A stretch of DNA of 64,000 nt, taken from contig NC_090796.1 of assembly GCF_040054535.1 (NCBI RefSeq), positions 8,182,501-8,246,500 of the forward strand, read 5' to 3'. Shown one piece after another: positions 23,624 through 39,539 of the stretch. The first letter of the stretch is position 1. Each line of letters opens with the position of its first letter. The position numbers and the translations under genes are program-made. This DNA is from Antennarius striatus (lineage: Eukaryota; Chordata; Actinopteri; Lophiiformes; Antennariidae). Under the pieces are notes generated by a model that had not been told where the DNA came from, searched no databases, and saw nothing but the letters and a program-made list of their open reading frames with translations.

Positions 23624-26600
23624 ATGGAAGACCCTGATATAAGACAACAAAAGCTGGACAACCAGGTAAATAAAAAAATCAAGGATTATAATGAAATAGT
23701 CCAGATAGCTTCTTTGTTGAATCGGTAATTATAATGCACTTTAAATAACTCACAAATAGTAGGTTTTTTAAAAATCTTGTGTTACTTTATTCAAAGCACA
23801 TGTAGAATGGTGGAAGACTGGAGTGCATCTAGATTAACAACTGACTAACAAGAGGTTAAAAATGAAGTCGATCTTTGAAAACAAAGCTTTCTTGAGTCTG
23901 ATGAGGTCACGACTACTGTGTCAGAACCACCTGCTGTTTAGAGCCACTGCTCAACTTTAAGTCACCAGCTTAGAGAATGAACTACTGCCTCTTATCCAGA
24001 AGGATCGACATAATAATATCTGCACATTAAAACTACTGTATATTGATATTAAAATTATATTAATACTAAAATAATTGCAGATAACAATGAAGTAACAATG
24101 AAGCATACACACCTGCATTTAAAGCCTTTTGTCTAGAATACACCATACCTACTGCACATACAATGGCTGCTTGACACCCAAACAGCAAAGGAAGTGGAAA
24201 AGTTGCCTATTGTGGGCGATAAATGTCAGATTGAGAATGGTTTTTTTGTGTGGAATATGTTGAATGGAAGAGTAACTATTATTAGGAATCAATAATTATT
24301 TCAGTGATTTCTGATTACAAACAATGGATTTTCTTAATCCAAGAAATTTTTTGATAAAATAGGCACCTTCTTTGTGTTTATTTATGCCTGTGTTATTTAG
24401 CACCGCCCCATATTTGTATATGTCAAGTGTTTTTAAGTGCTCTTTAGAACCCATCTTCTTTTAGAAATGCACCGTGTTTTTACGACTTCAGGGTGTGTCA
24501 AGAGCCAGAGACATCTTTCCACTTAGGTGGGACAAGTGAATTCAGTTATGAATTGTGAATCTTCAAGATTTAATAAAGACTACGGATGTTCCCATGTATG
24601 AAGTTTGTGTTGATGTACACAAACCTGAACAGTTTGAAATTAAATTCCACAGCGAACCCTCTTAATGAAAAAGCAACAAAAGAAGAGGGCGGATTCTCAG
24701 ATGGTGGTAGCCAATCGTGATGCTCGCCAAAAACAGAAAAACCGAAAGCCCAGAGCTGTGCATTCCGATGAAACACCTCTGCTAATCAGCCAATCCCTGA
24801 GCAGCACATCCCTCAGTGGTTAGTATTAAAATCATTGTTGTGTAGCAGATATAGGGCAGAGTATGTATTGAAAATCTACTTCAGTACATGGTGCAATTAT
24901 TCTGTAACATTTGTAATATTAATTACAAGTTACTTTTTGATTGTTTTTTATATAGATCAAGTTGAATATGCTATTGATAATCCACTGGATGTGATTACAC
25001 TGGCTGAGTTTGGCACAATGGCAAGCGTGATGTCAGATGAGATGCCTTCAGAGAAGCCTGGTACCCCCAAAACAATGGACCTGGAGATTGACAAGGAGCC
25101 AGAGGGGAACTGCGAAGGGAAGAGTGATGGTCAGGTGGAGGGGAAAAAGGCAAAGAAGAAAGATGTGAAAAAAGAGAAAGCCAAACGTGAGAAACCACTA
25201 AATGTTTCACTTTACCATAAATTAATTCCAAGGTGGTGTCTGACTTGGGTTTGTGTTCTGTGTTTCCATGCATACACTAAGAAGCATTTTCCTATAACAT
25301 ATGACTCATGATCAACTTGCTGTCTTTTCAGAGGTGGAACAGATTGATGAAAAGGATGCAGATAAGGAAAAGGAAATGGAGAAAATGGAGAAAACAAATA
25401 AAAAGAAGGACAAAGTGAAAATGTCTGAAGATCCACAGAAGACAAACACAACAACCAAGCAAGAGCGTAAAAGTAATATCAATGTTCAGAGTATCATAGC
25501 CATTCCAGAACTGTCTGCCTAGTGTTCTGTATGTTTACATGTAGCTGAAAAGTCATATTCACTGACTCAAATTCAGGGCTTTAACAGTAACCTGCTGTAG
25601 GTTCCATAAAGGCCACAGACACTTGAGGTTGCACACATAATCAATGATGTATTACGTCCCCTTTTCCGTAGAGAAGAATGTTTCAACCATGGAGAAAGAG
25701 TTGGAGATGGAGGTAGCAAGTCCAAAGAGTAGTAAAAATGATGAAAGTGATGAGGAAGTAGAGGATGAGTCCCGGAGGCCCATCCAGCAAACGCCAAAGA
25801 GGAAGAAACAGCTGGACACATGTGAGCAATAAACTAGTTTAACCTGTTTAATGACCAACAATAACCACTGAGTTGTAAAGAATAATGTTGCATCTGTCAT
25901 GCCCACAGCCAGGTGCCAAATAAGTGAAGAGAGCAAAGATGACGAGATCCAGGAAGAGGAGATAAAGGGAAAAAAGAGAAACAAAGGAAAAACTACATGT
26001 CTGGGTTCCCTTAACTCCAATTACAAGGAGGCTTCATCTTCTGACACTGAATCTCATGACAGAGTGAGACACAAAGTGTCCTGTATATTGTAAAAATCAA
26101 AATCATTTCCACTTAACACAAAAAGTGTGTGAAAATGAGTGCTGGTGTAATCGTTTTTTATCTTTTAGCCAACATCTCCACTGTCGGTGGACGATCTTGA
26201 GAAGTTTGCTTTGCGTCCGGCCCCCAGAGACGTGACGATCCAGTGTAGGGTCACCAGAGACAGGAGAGGCATGGAGAAAGGCATCTACCCGACGTACTAC
26301 CTCCACATGGAGAAGGAGGATGGCAAGCGGGTTGGGACATCTGCGGAACATTGGCACTGTCATTGTACACGCTGACTGTACTTCTGTTTTATTTTATTCT
26401 TTAACTGTTTTAATATATGTTACTGTTCTATTTCCCAGGTGTTTCTAATGGCAGGCAGGAAAAGGAAAAAGTGCAAAACATCCAACTATCTTATTTCCAC
26501 TGATCCCACAAATCTGTCCAGAGACACAAACTGCTATATAGGAAAACTGAGGTATACCTGTCTTTTATTTATACCTTGTGAAATAATATAATATTAAACA

Positions 26601-27969
26601 AAATAATTCTGATCTGATTATGTTACATGCTTTACTTGGAGAAATGGGACATATCATTTATTTTTATGTTTCCATTTTTGTGTGGTTACCTTCGTATATC
26701 TTACCAAAAAAATGTTCTTTAGAGTGATATTTTTACAACTCCAGGGAGTATAGATCTTTTTCTTTTGTGTTTTTCACATTTTTAGCCATCGCTATATGAC
26801 ACAAGGTTCAGTTGTTTGAAATGCACAGTCAAACTTAAAAAATCTGCTTTTGGAGCCAATAAACCTAAAGGGTTTTTGGAGACCAAAAATATCTCCTGTA
26901 AAAACTGACCAATAAAAGAATGTGTTAGTGATGTGGGTATTTTTTGAAAGTTATTTTTTTGAATGAGAGCAGAGGATTGTTACATCTATTCATAGATAGA
27001 CGCTGCACCTACAGTCACTCAAGTGTGATGAATTTCATTTTAAAATAAATTGCAAATATGAGAGAAAAAATGTTATGTATCTTAGTTGTTCTAAAGCCAA
27101 TATTGTCTTTTCCCATCTGGTGACTGTTGTCACATCATTTATCTGAGACTCTTTTCCTTTAGGTCTAATGTGTTGGGAACAAAGTTCACAGTTTATGATG
27201 GAGGTGAAAACCCTGACAAAAAACCATATGTCAAGGAATGTGAGTCAGTGCGACAAGAGCTGGCTGCAATCTGCTACGTGAGTTCAAACTGAGTCTGAAC
27301 GTTGTGTCCTACTTTGTGTTAAAATACTCTGCAAGAGATTTTTAAAAAACACTTTTGTTGTCTTTTTGTGTTACAGGAGACAAATGTGCTTGGGTTTAAG
27401 GGTCCAAGGAAAATGACTGTGATCATCCCTGGCATGTTGGAAAATGATGAAAGAGTGTCCATTCGTCCGAAAAGCGTATGTATACGAAATCTTTAAATCA
27501 AAAATGACATTTATCAAATGTGAAATACTTCTCACATTTTTGAATTATTGCAGGATCTTGAAACTCTGCTGGTTCGCCATGGAAACGGCAACACAGACAA
27601 ACTGGTGACCCTGGTAAACAAATCCCCAAGTTGGAACGAACAGACTCAATCATACGTGCTCAACTTCCACGGGCGTGTCACTCAAGCGTCGGTGAAGAAT
27701 TTCCAAATCATCCACCCTGATAACGGTAGGATTAATTTATTGTCTCTCCTACTCTTCTATTCACAAATTGGCTTTTGTTCTAAAGTCAGTGCCATCCTTT
27801 TCTGCTCCACCTTTCCACACTGATATCCATTCCAGATGATTACATAGCGATGCAGTTTGGCCGTGTAGCGGAGGACGTCTTCTCCATGGATTACAGTTTC
27901 CCCATGTGTGCCCTGCAAGCCTTTGCCATCACCCTGTCATCCTTTGATGGCAAACTGGCCTGTGAGTGA
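23624..27969 (+). CDS. tubby-like protein (TUB/TULP1-3 class)
   Basis: Tubby proteins bind PI(4,5)P2 through a C-terminal beta-barrel and IFT-A through an N-terminal helix, and carry receptors into cilia. Twelve exons (23624-23665, 24653-24818, 24956-25186, 25332-25466, 25672-25821, 25909-26063, 26169-26330, 26439-26551, 27163-27277, 27377-27475, 27554-27725, 27836-27969) give 557 aa. The N-terminus has [20 protein letters not shown], the IFT-binding helix type. The middle is an acidic, Lys/Glu-rich disordered region. The tubby domain begins [11 protein letters not shown] and includes [29 protein letters not shown] and [16 protein letters not shown], ending [11 protein letters not shown]. The N-terminus resembles TUB, TULP2 and TULP3. 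NPD before the [10 protein letters not shown] block and NKSPSW suggest TULP2, while the C-terminal [10 protein letters not shown] is like TULP1. I therefore give no symbol. Confidence 0.92.
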
Positions 27970-28106
27970 CCCGTGCTGCTGCCTCAGGTGTTGAACTTGA
28001 CCCCTGACCCAGGCAGACAGTTACAGTTTACACTAAAACAATACCCATAACCCTCCACAGGAACAGTTTTCTTGTTTTGTATCCTTTAACATTGTAACAC
28101 TTTTCA

Positions 28107-28112
28107 AATAAA
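28107..28112 (+). promoter_or_regulatory. polyadenylation signal of the tubby-family gene
   Basis: AATAAA about 140 bases after the stop codon, followed by a GTTGTTGTTTTTT run typical of a downstream element. Confidence 0.6.
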
Positions 28113-29330
28113 GTGACAAGCTTAGAGGTTGTTGTTTTTTAAATTTGGTAATATTTTACCAATAATTTTATATTTCAGTCAAAGTTATCTAAGTCAGCAC
28201 AGCCCACATTAATGCTAAATTTAATACTGGTAAGACTTGTATTAAATATTGTCTTATGCTGTTAAATATTGTGACAAATCTGTAAAAGCTATCATTGAAA
28301 TATTAAATAATAATTTGAAATTTGCAGGTTTACGTGTTTTAATTTTAAATGTATACATAATATTGTACAGGCATTTTTAATGCATAAATTTGAGGTAAAT
28401 GTTATTGAACGGAAGATTTTTCCACAAATATGCTGCTGCAATGGTCACCAAACATCTTCACCGGTCAGATCAAGTTGTTTGTCATCATTAGCAGTTTTAA
28501 GCCAAGAGAAGGAAACACATTTATCAAAGTATGTTAAAACCAGAAAAACAAACCCTCATATCAGATGTTACCTGACTGAAATAAGATTAAGAGCCGACCA
28601 CATGACAGTTTATGCTGTTGCACAACATGTAGCCGTCAAAAAATTTCCATTTCATCTAAGATTCATTGGTTGTCTCAAGGTTTAGCTCGTGTGTGGGCAT
28701 ATGAAGGGCCGGAAAGCCATCTAGGTCTCCACAAATAAAAATAGGTCTTCATGCTGGTCTGTGTAAACTTATCAGAAATATATACTCTAATGGCAAAAAA
28801 GCGTCAAAATATGTTTTTATGTGTCTCATTCAAATGCTCTTCAGTTCTGAGGTGGAGCATTGCTTGCTTAGCCTCAACATTAAACCTTTGCTAGTACTTT
28901 GCTACTACACCAATGAACTGCTTTGTCAAATATATTTCTATACAAATTATGATCTGCCCTACTCTGCTCAACCAAAGTGACATGTAATGTCAGGCTGCAG
29001 ACAGTAACTTCCTCTTGAACTCTTGCTGATGATAGCGATTCACAAGCACACAGGGTGTAAGTTAGTGTGTCTACAAACTCTAAATCAATATAACACAACA
29101 ACTACACAATGTTACATGATCTGTCACGGCTTGACACACTGAAGAACTGATGTACTTCATCTAGAATAGAAGATGTGCAAAGCCCATTTCCACTTGGATC
29201 AGGATATTTATTTCTCCTGTTGACAGTATCAGTGTACTGAACACATTCTGAGTATCTGAATGTGATTTTCTGTAATTTAATAGGAAAAATTGCCTCTGCT
29301 TTCTCCAAAGTGTTAAACATGAGCAACCCC

Positions 29331-29369
<39 letters not shown>

Positions 29370-30814
29370 CACACTATTATAGAATATATAGTATACATTT
29401 TTTTATTTTTTTTATTTTTTTTCCAGTCAATGTATTTGTTGTCAAAAAGATGCCAACTACCATAAGAAATAAAGATACCAGTGAAATAAGGAAGCTTTGC
29501 AGCATTATGGAGTTATAACAAAATAAACAAATGTAGACCGACGTTATAAAGTTTTATGACTGATTTGAATGATAAAAGTAATAAATTAATTAGCACTGAA
29601 ATGTGGCACAAGCAAGAGTGTGACAGGAAAAGCATTTTCTGTGACAGGAGGAAGTCACTTCCTCAGAGGTCGAAACAACTAATAGTTAAAATCAAAAAGA
29701 TGGTAAAATGATTAAGGTCTGAAGTGTTAAGCAAAAGTTATTTTACTGATGTTGTAAAGGACAAAAATGTGAAGGAAGAAAGAGAGAAAAAATGTAGAAA
29801 TCTCTGAGAGATGCACAGTGCTTGAATTTAAATGATTAAACAATAATGCTTAAGCAAGAGTTAACAATATTAGAAGGTTTTATGAATGATTTGAATAATA
29901 AAAGTCATGAAAGTATTAAGATGGCCCCTGGCCCCAGTAGGGGTGTGTCAGAAAAATGAAAAAGTTTCGTCTTCTCAGGCCGGATCCATGACAAAAGTAA
30001 AAAACAGGTTTCAATTCCACTGAAGGTTGTCAGGGGAGATGGACCCTGCTATAAGACGGCCTTGAGCAAATTTATATTTATAGTGTGGACAATGAATTAC
30101 TGGTATTTAATTTTCCTTTTTTAATTTTTTTAAAAAAAATTTAAATTTTTTTCTATTTTTCTATTTTTGAAACGAGTTTTTGAAACGAGAGAAGATTTCT
30201 GTTTCTATTGTTGAACTTTAACTACTTGTCTGACCCTTTGGCATTAAGAACTGCTATAACGACTTAGTTCATTTTACTAAATTTTGAAATTTTTCAGGAG
30301 CTGTATTGGTTTTGAACTTTCAATTTTGAAATGGTTCCTATAGGTTTTTCTAGCCAATGAAATATACACATACTTGTGTCTCAGTTACTTAACATTTTCC
30401 CAGCCATTTACCAAGTGCACAGATCATAGAGGAGAGCTGCTGACAGGCGTGACTGTTATAATTTGTGATAAAGTAGCTATTCTATTACATGCTTAACCGG
30501 AGTTTGCGAGATGGATGCTTCAGATGGTGTGGCAGTGATCTCCTCATCACCAGCTTACATTGTCCTTTAAGGACTGAACCCCTTGGAGGAGAACTGGTTC
30601 TGTTTTCCCTCATATTATTTCACTGGGAAAAGGAAGAAAAATTTGTGTTTACACTGTAGAACTTCTTCTTCCTCTGCACCTGATACTGCGTATGAGTGAT
30701 CTTGATCAGTGTGAAGAGACTGACAGGAAACTCCCTCTCTCAGTCAGCTTTAAAAGTCTGTACAAGACCTTCAGGACATTATGGGGCTAAATTAGTCCTC
30801 ACTGTGCTGTGCTG
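28113..30814. other. intergenic between the tubby-family gene and il21r
   Basis: AT-rich, with an (AT)n run at 29334-29362 and A/T homopolymer tracts at 30115-30170. An imperfect 33-bp direct repeat occurs near 29548 and 29876 (core TTTTATGAxTGATTTGAATxATAAAAGT in two parts). A 101-codon open frame at 28380-28685 shows no domain, so it is not called. Sequence just before il21r (30600-30810) includes TTTCACTGGGAAA, a STAT-like palindrome, and may be its promoter. Confidence 0.5.
29334..29362. repeat. (AT)n microsatellite
   Basis: About 14 AT units followed by ACACATACACAC. Confidence 0.9.
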
Positions 30815-33800
30815 ATGTCTGGACCATTTGGTGTGACGGGCTGGAGCTCTCTGATCCGGCTTCTGCTCCTGCATCTCTGCCTGCCATGGAATCTTGTCAC
30901 AGGTTATGTTCTCATTGTTCTCACCTTAAAAGAAATCATATGATACAGAAATCATGGTCTGTCTGCAGAAAGATACAACAAAATTGTTTGGACTTTACCA
31001 CACTTGTTTTGTAAGACAAATCATTGAACTTCGGTGCAATGTCCGCTAAACATTCTTATGGTTAAACATTTGATCAAATCACTGCTGGCTAGATCTACTG
31101 ACAATTAAAACATGGGTTTGGAAACATATAGTATGTCAGTTAAAATGAGTTTTTACTTTATGAAAAAACAATATACAGTACCAGTGCACAAATTTGAACA
31201 CATGGTGCTCATTTTGTAGATGGAATGTACTTTTTTTTTTCACTTTCTAGTTCACTGTTCTAAAGGATATTCTGACACAATCTTCACATATCTGTGAAAA
31301 AGTATTTATTTTCCTAGGGTAATTTTCAGTTGATATTTAGCTTCTTGTGCTTTAAAATAGTTTCTGTATTGAGGTTAAGTCACACAAATCGAATGAGCGC
31401 CTCATAAAAAGTAATCCTAATGATAAGAGGCTGTTTACTTTGGAATGTACCCACAGCTCCCCTTTAATGAAGGTTGTGAATTTGATTTAAAACTTATTTA
31501 TTTGAAGCCATTGTTGGCACAAAAAAACCCAAAAAAACAGTGACTATTAACTGTTCAATCTATTAACTCCTGGATGTGAATATTTTAAAGATAGAATTTA
31601 AAAATATAAACCATGACTTTAAAGTATTTTTAATAAACCATTGAGCATGCAGTTTAAATGTAATATCGATTTCATTATTAATGATTCTTGGACTGGATGC
31701 TGTTATTTTTCCAGAGAGAATTCAAACAAAAGAAATAAAAAGCCTACATATATAAGGAGCATAATTCACCAGTCAAAGGGATCTTCAACCTAAAAGAATT
31801 ACTGACATTCTGGAAAACAAAATAATTTTTAATCGTGTACAAATGGTTTGTTACAAATTAGCTTCTGTTCTGACTTCTGTATATATATTTCAGGTGTGAC
31901 CCATCATCTACGCTGTGTGAATGATTACGTGCTCACCATTAACTGCTCCTTGAGTATGGTACCATCAGAATACCCCTCAGACAACAACTACTGGCTCAGG
32001 CTCAAAAAATTCTACGGAGAGAAGTTTGATTGTATGCTGACAAAAACCAGTGGTGACTACTTCTGTTCTGTTAAAATACACAATGTGACACCTGACCATG
32101 ACGACTATTACGCTTTGACCTTTTCGGATCTTGACATCTTTGTCATCTCACTGTGCCGCAAAAAAAGTGAGCTTGAAAACTGCGACCGTCTGGATAAAGA
32201 ATACAGGCCTTCTATGAACAGTAAGAAACACATTGGTCTGCTCTCATAATATGAATATATCTGATATTCTTATTGTTATTAATGTGTTCTCTCATCAGTT
32301 AAACCAAATGCACCGTGCTGCCTCACAGTGAGCCACAACTCAAGTCAATGCCACTTCAGCTGGAAAGGTGCTGAGGAATACCGGTTCACCGGTCTAACAA
32401 AAACCCTGATGTATCAGCTCCAGTATTTCAAAACAGGAGACAACAATGATGTAATGCAGAACTGACTGAATTATTTGTCTGTTATGATCTTATACAGTAT
32501 TCCACTCCTGTGCCCCACTAGCAATGGCTGCTTTAATAACGTGTTGAGTCTCCAGGTCCTCACTTCACATGCCTCAACTCTGGCAAAAATAAATATGACA
32601 CAGGACTTTTCCTAAAAAAACAAAAAGGGATCAACATAATAAAATATTCCAGGACTGGTTCTATTTCTATTATAGACTTTGTAAATACGCATAGAAATTG
32701 ATTTTCAAAGAAAATATTAACATTTAATTAAATGATCAGAAACCATCTGACACACAGTTTTTGAGGCTCCGATAAGCATCAGCTGTATGAAATATCAGCT
32801 GTCGGTTATAACCGTTACCATGAAATGTAGAAAGCCTTGCACCATTAAAAAGGTCATGATATAGAGATGGTTACTGGACTGATAAATCCTTATTATTAAT
32901 ACCTTTCTGTAAAGCAATTATTTTATCTTTTTTTTTTAAATCTCACAATGTTGGTTTAATCTGTTTTTCTGCCTCACTGGATTATTGTCCTGTCATCTTA
33001 GATGAAACAATTCATAAATAGACTCAGAGCACACATATCTCATCCTACACAGCTCAGGCTCCCCTGCAGTACACCTTCTTTTTCTAAAGAGTTCTGTAAT
33101 GGAGCTGTCCTGCAAATGAGAGTCGTCGTATCTCCTGGTGGGAAAAGTAGAGATATAGCTGTTTTAAAAACCTTGAGCAAAATCAAAAAATAAGAGAAAA
33201 ACAGTCACTATGTTGGATGATACATATTGAATTGTTTTTCATATTTCTCTTATTTGTCTCTAATTGAGTTATTTCTTTCAGACGAGTCCACAAGAAATTA
33301 ATACAGAAAATGTTAGTTATTCTGTGGGTGATGAAGAATTTGAGTCAGGCACACAGTATACGGGCAGAGTGCGATCCAGCCCTAATCAGGCTTCTTACAA
33401 AGGACAGTGGAGCGACTGGTCTGGTGAGGTTCACTGGAGGATAGAATCAACTGGAAAAGGTGGGTCTGCCTGAGGATGGAGGTCATAGAACCTAAATCCA
33501 CCTTCTTAACGTAACCCAGTGCTCACATGAACATGTCTACACAGGTCTCCCATCAAAACCTTTTGTTTTTGGACTGGAGAAGGTGATTATCACCCTGTGT
33601 GTGATAATGATGTTCCTTGTTCTTCTGGGCTATGCTCTTATTAAAAAGTAAGGTTCTCCTCCAGATTTGTATTTCTTCAGGCAATAACAAATTACAGTAG
33701 AGCAAATGATTGCACTTATTATTCCCTTAAAGACCTTAAAATTGTCTTATTCCTCACACTTCCAGATGGAAACAAAGGGCCTTCATCCCAACTCCAGCGC

Positions 33801-34293
33801 GATACTTTGACACCCTGTACAGTGACTTCCAAGGAGATTTCAAAGTAAGTTCAGCTTTTTAAGTGAAATTATGATTATCTGAAACAAATGTTCATGAAGA
33901 GGACTGTGCTTGCAGAGCTGGGTGATTACAAAAGAAAAAATGGGAGACGTGTTGACGACAGAAGAAACACTCAAAATTGACACTGTTACCAAGTGTGCCG
34001 ATACCCAGGACAGCCTGCCTCTGTTTGTCTCCCCATTAGTGGCGAGCGGCACATACAAGAATCTAACCAACCCGGGCTGTGATGTCTGTGATTTGGGCGT
34101 CTCATATGCCACTCCCACGACGGCTCCTCCACTAACTCCAGGGAGTCCTGCTGAGGGAGACTCTGGGTGTTGGCTCAGCAACCACACATCCCAAGAAGCC
34201 GGACCCCCCTTTTACTACGAGTACTGCACTCTGAGTACCGTCCAGCAGTCTAATCCAGTCAAAGCACAGCACAACAGGAGACCATCAGTTTAA
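30815..34293 (+). CDS. il21r: class I cytokine receptor, interleukin-21 receptor
   Basis: IL21R pairs with the common gamma chain on lymphocytes and signals through JAK1/JAK3 and STAT3. Seven exons (30815-30902, 31894-32220, 32299-32450, 33282-33459, 33545-33647, 33766-33844, 33916-34293) join in frame to 434 aa. In order they encode a signal peptide (SLIRLLLLHLCLPWNLVTG), a fibronectin-type ligand-binding domain with paired cysteines (LRCVNDYVLTINC, GDYFCSVKI), a second domain with the WSxWS box as WSDWS, a transmembrane helix (VIITLCVIMMFLVLLGYALI), and a Box1-like segment FIPTPARYFDTLYSDFQGDF. The last of these resembles human IL21R PERFFMPLYKGCSGDF, which favours IL21R over IL4R. The cytoplasmic tail is about 155 residues, shorter than the roughly 285 of human IL21R, and keeps tyrosines such as in FYYEYCTLS. 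il4r-like is the main alternative. Confidence 0.82.
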
Positions 34294-34511
34294 TACGGCC
34301 CCACGGGGATGATCCGCAGGGATGCCATCGCTGAAGCACGAGCTGTTTTTATCAAGTAGGTGGTTGGTAAAATAGTCTATTTGTAAAATGTTTCCACAAC
34401 ATTGTGCTTATTATGCAAAACTACTGTACTTAGATAGCGTAAAAAATGCTAGTTAAAATTCAGTAATTTCTCCTGGTGATTGTAGAATGAAATGTTTGTT
34501 TTTCCTCTTGA

Positions 34512-34517
34512 AATAAA
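34512..34517 (+). promoter_or_regulatory. il21r: polyadenylation signal of il21r
   Basis: AATAAA (within AAATAAATAAA) 219 bases after the il21r stop. It lies only about 25 bases from the facing ube2i signal. Confidence 0.55.
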
Positions 34518-34542
34518 TAAATGTGAACATTTTGTAGAAAGT

Positions 34543-34548
34543 TTTATT
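34543..34548 (-). promoter_or_regulatory. ube2i: polyadenylation signal of ube2i
   Basis: The minus strand reads AATAAA about 700 bases after the ube2i stop; a second one lies at 34641-34646. The 34550-35250 interval is therefore the likely ube2i 3' UTR. Confidence 0.5.
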
Positions 34549-35250
34549 TACGCCAACACATACATGAACAAAGCACCATATAACCTTAAAGTCTGATACA
34601 GAAGTAAGCCTACCTGCCTCAGTCATCATGGCCATTTCTATTTATTCAATAGCAAACACTTTGAAATAACAAAAAGACAGCCAAGGCAGCAGATTCTATC
34701 ATATATTACAGCATGCTGAATAAAAAACCTGGGAAAGAATTAGACAGAGCCATCTAGAGACACTAGTGAGATACAACAGTATAAAAGTGCCATTCATTAT
34801 ACAGCGGTTGAAATACTGACAATGAAGTAAGCTAATTTTACATTAAATTTGTGGAAAATAAAAGGGGGGAAACAAAAAGGAATAGACCCTGTAAAAGAGC
34901 AAAACAAAACAAAGACATTTCCTTCCTTGAACATTGATGACAGCCAGCTTGCATGGAGTTGGTGAAACTGGTACAGAGCTGAATGCATCCCTTGCATCAC
35001 ATAAGACAATGTTTAAAAAAGAAATGACCAGGGTGCTGAAGCACCATCCCCTCCCAGCATTATGCGCCAACTGGCAATTAAGAGCGAAAAACGATAGGTA
35101 AGAGGAGAACGAATGGCACAGAATGTGGGGAATTTAAATATAAGTCTTTAAGTCCTGATGTGAGAGGAGCACATTCATTGAGAGACTGAGCAGGGGAGGT
35201 GATTCTCGTTAAACCCATTCCTTCGGCTGCAGTGGAGCGACTCTTCACCC

Positions 35251-39402
<4,152 letters not shown>

Positions 39403-39530
39403 CTTTCAGTATGGCTGTTCTGGTTCTATTAAACAGGCTGATGTTTTAATCGTGCTCAAATCCCGTTAAACCTTGCAAAGTTTCCCTCCTGAAAAACCAC
39501 CCGCTCCGATCCAAGCTAGGGACACAAACG
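39403..39530 (-). promoter_or_regulatory. ube2i: ube2i noncoding first exon and promoter
   Basis: On the minus strand a consensus donor (CTGAAAG|gtaatg) ends a noncoding exon at 39403. The sequence around 39480-39620 has several CpGs and lacks open frames, as expected for a promoter. The upstream boundary is approximate. Confidence 0.5.
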
Positions 39531-39539
39531 TCGAAACGA

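Noticed and set aside
24995-26020. Minus-strand open frames opposite the tubby gene
   Set aside because: They are shadows of its Lys/Glu-rich coding exons.
28380-28685. 101-codon plus-strand open frame between the tubby gene and il21r
   Set aside because: No recognisable domain, no splice or promoter support, AT-rich composition; most likely chance.
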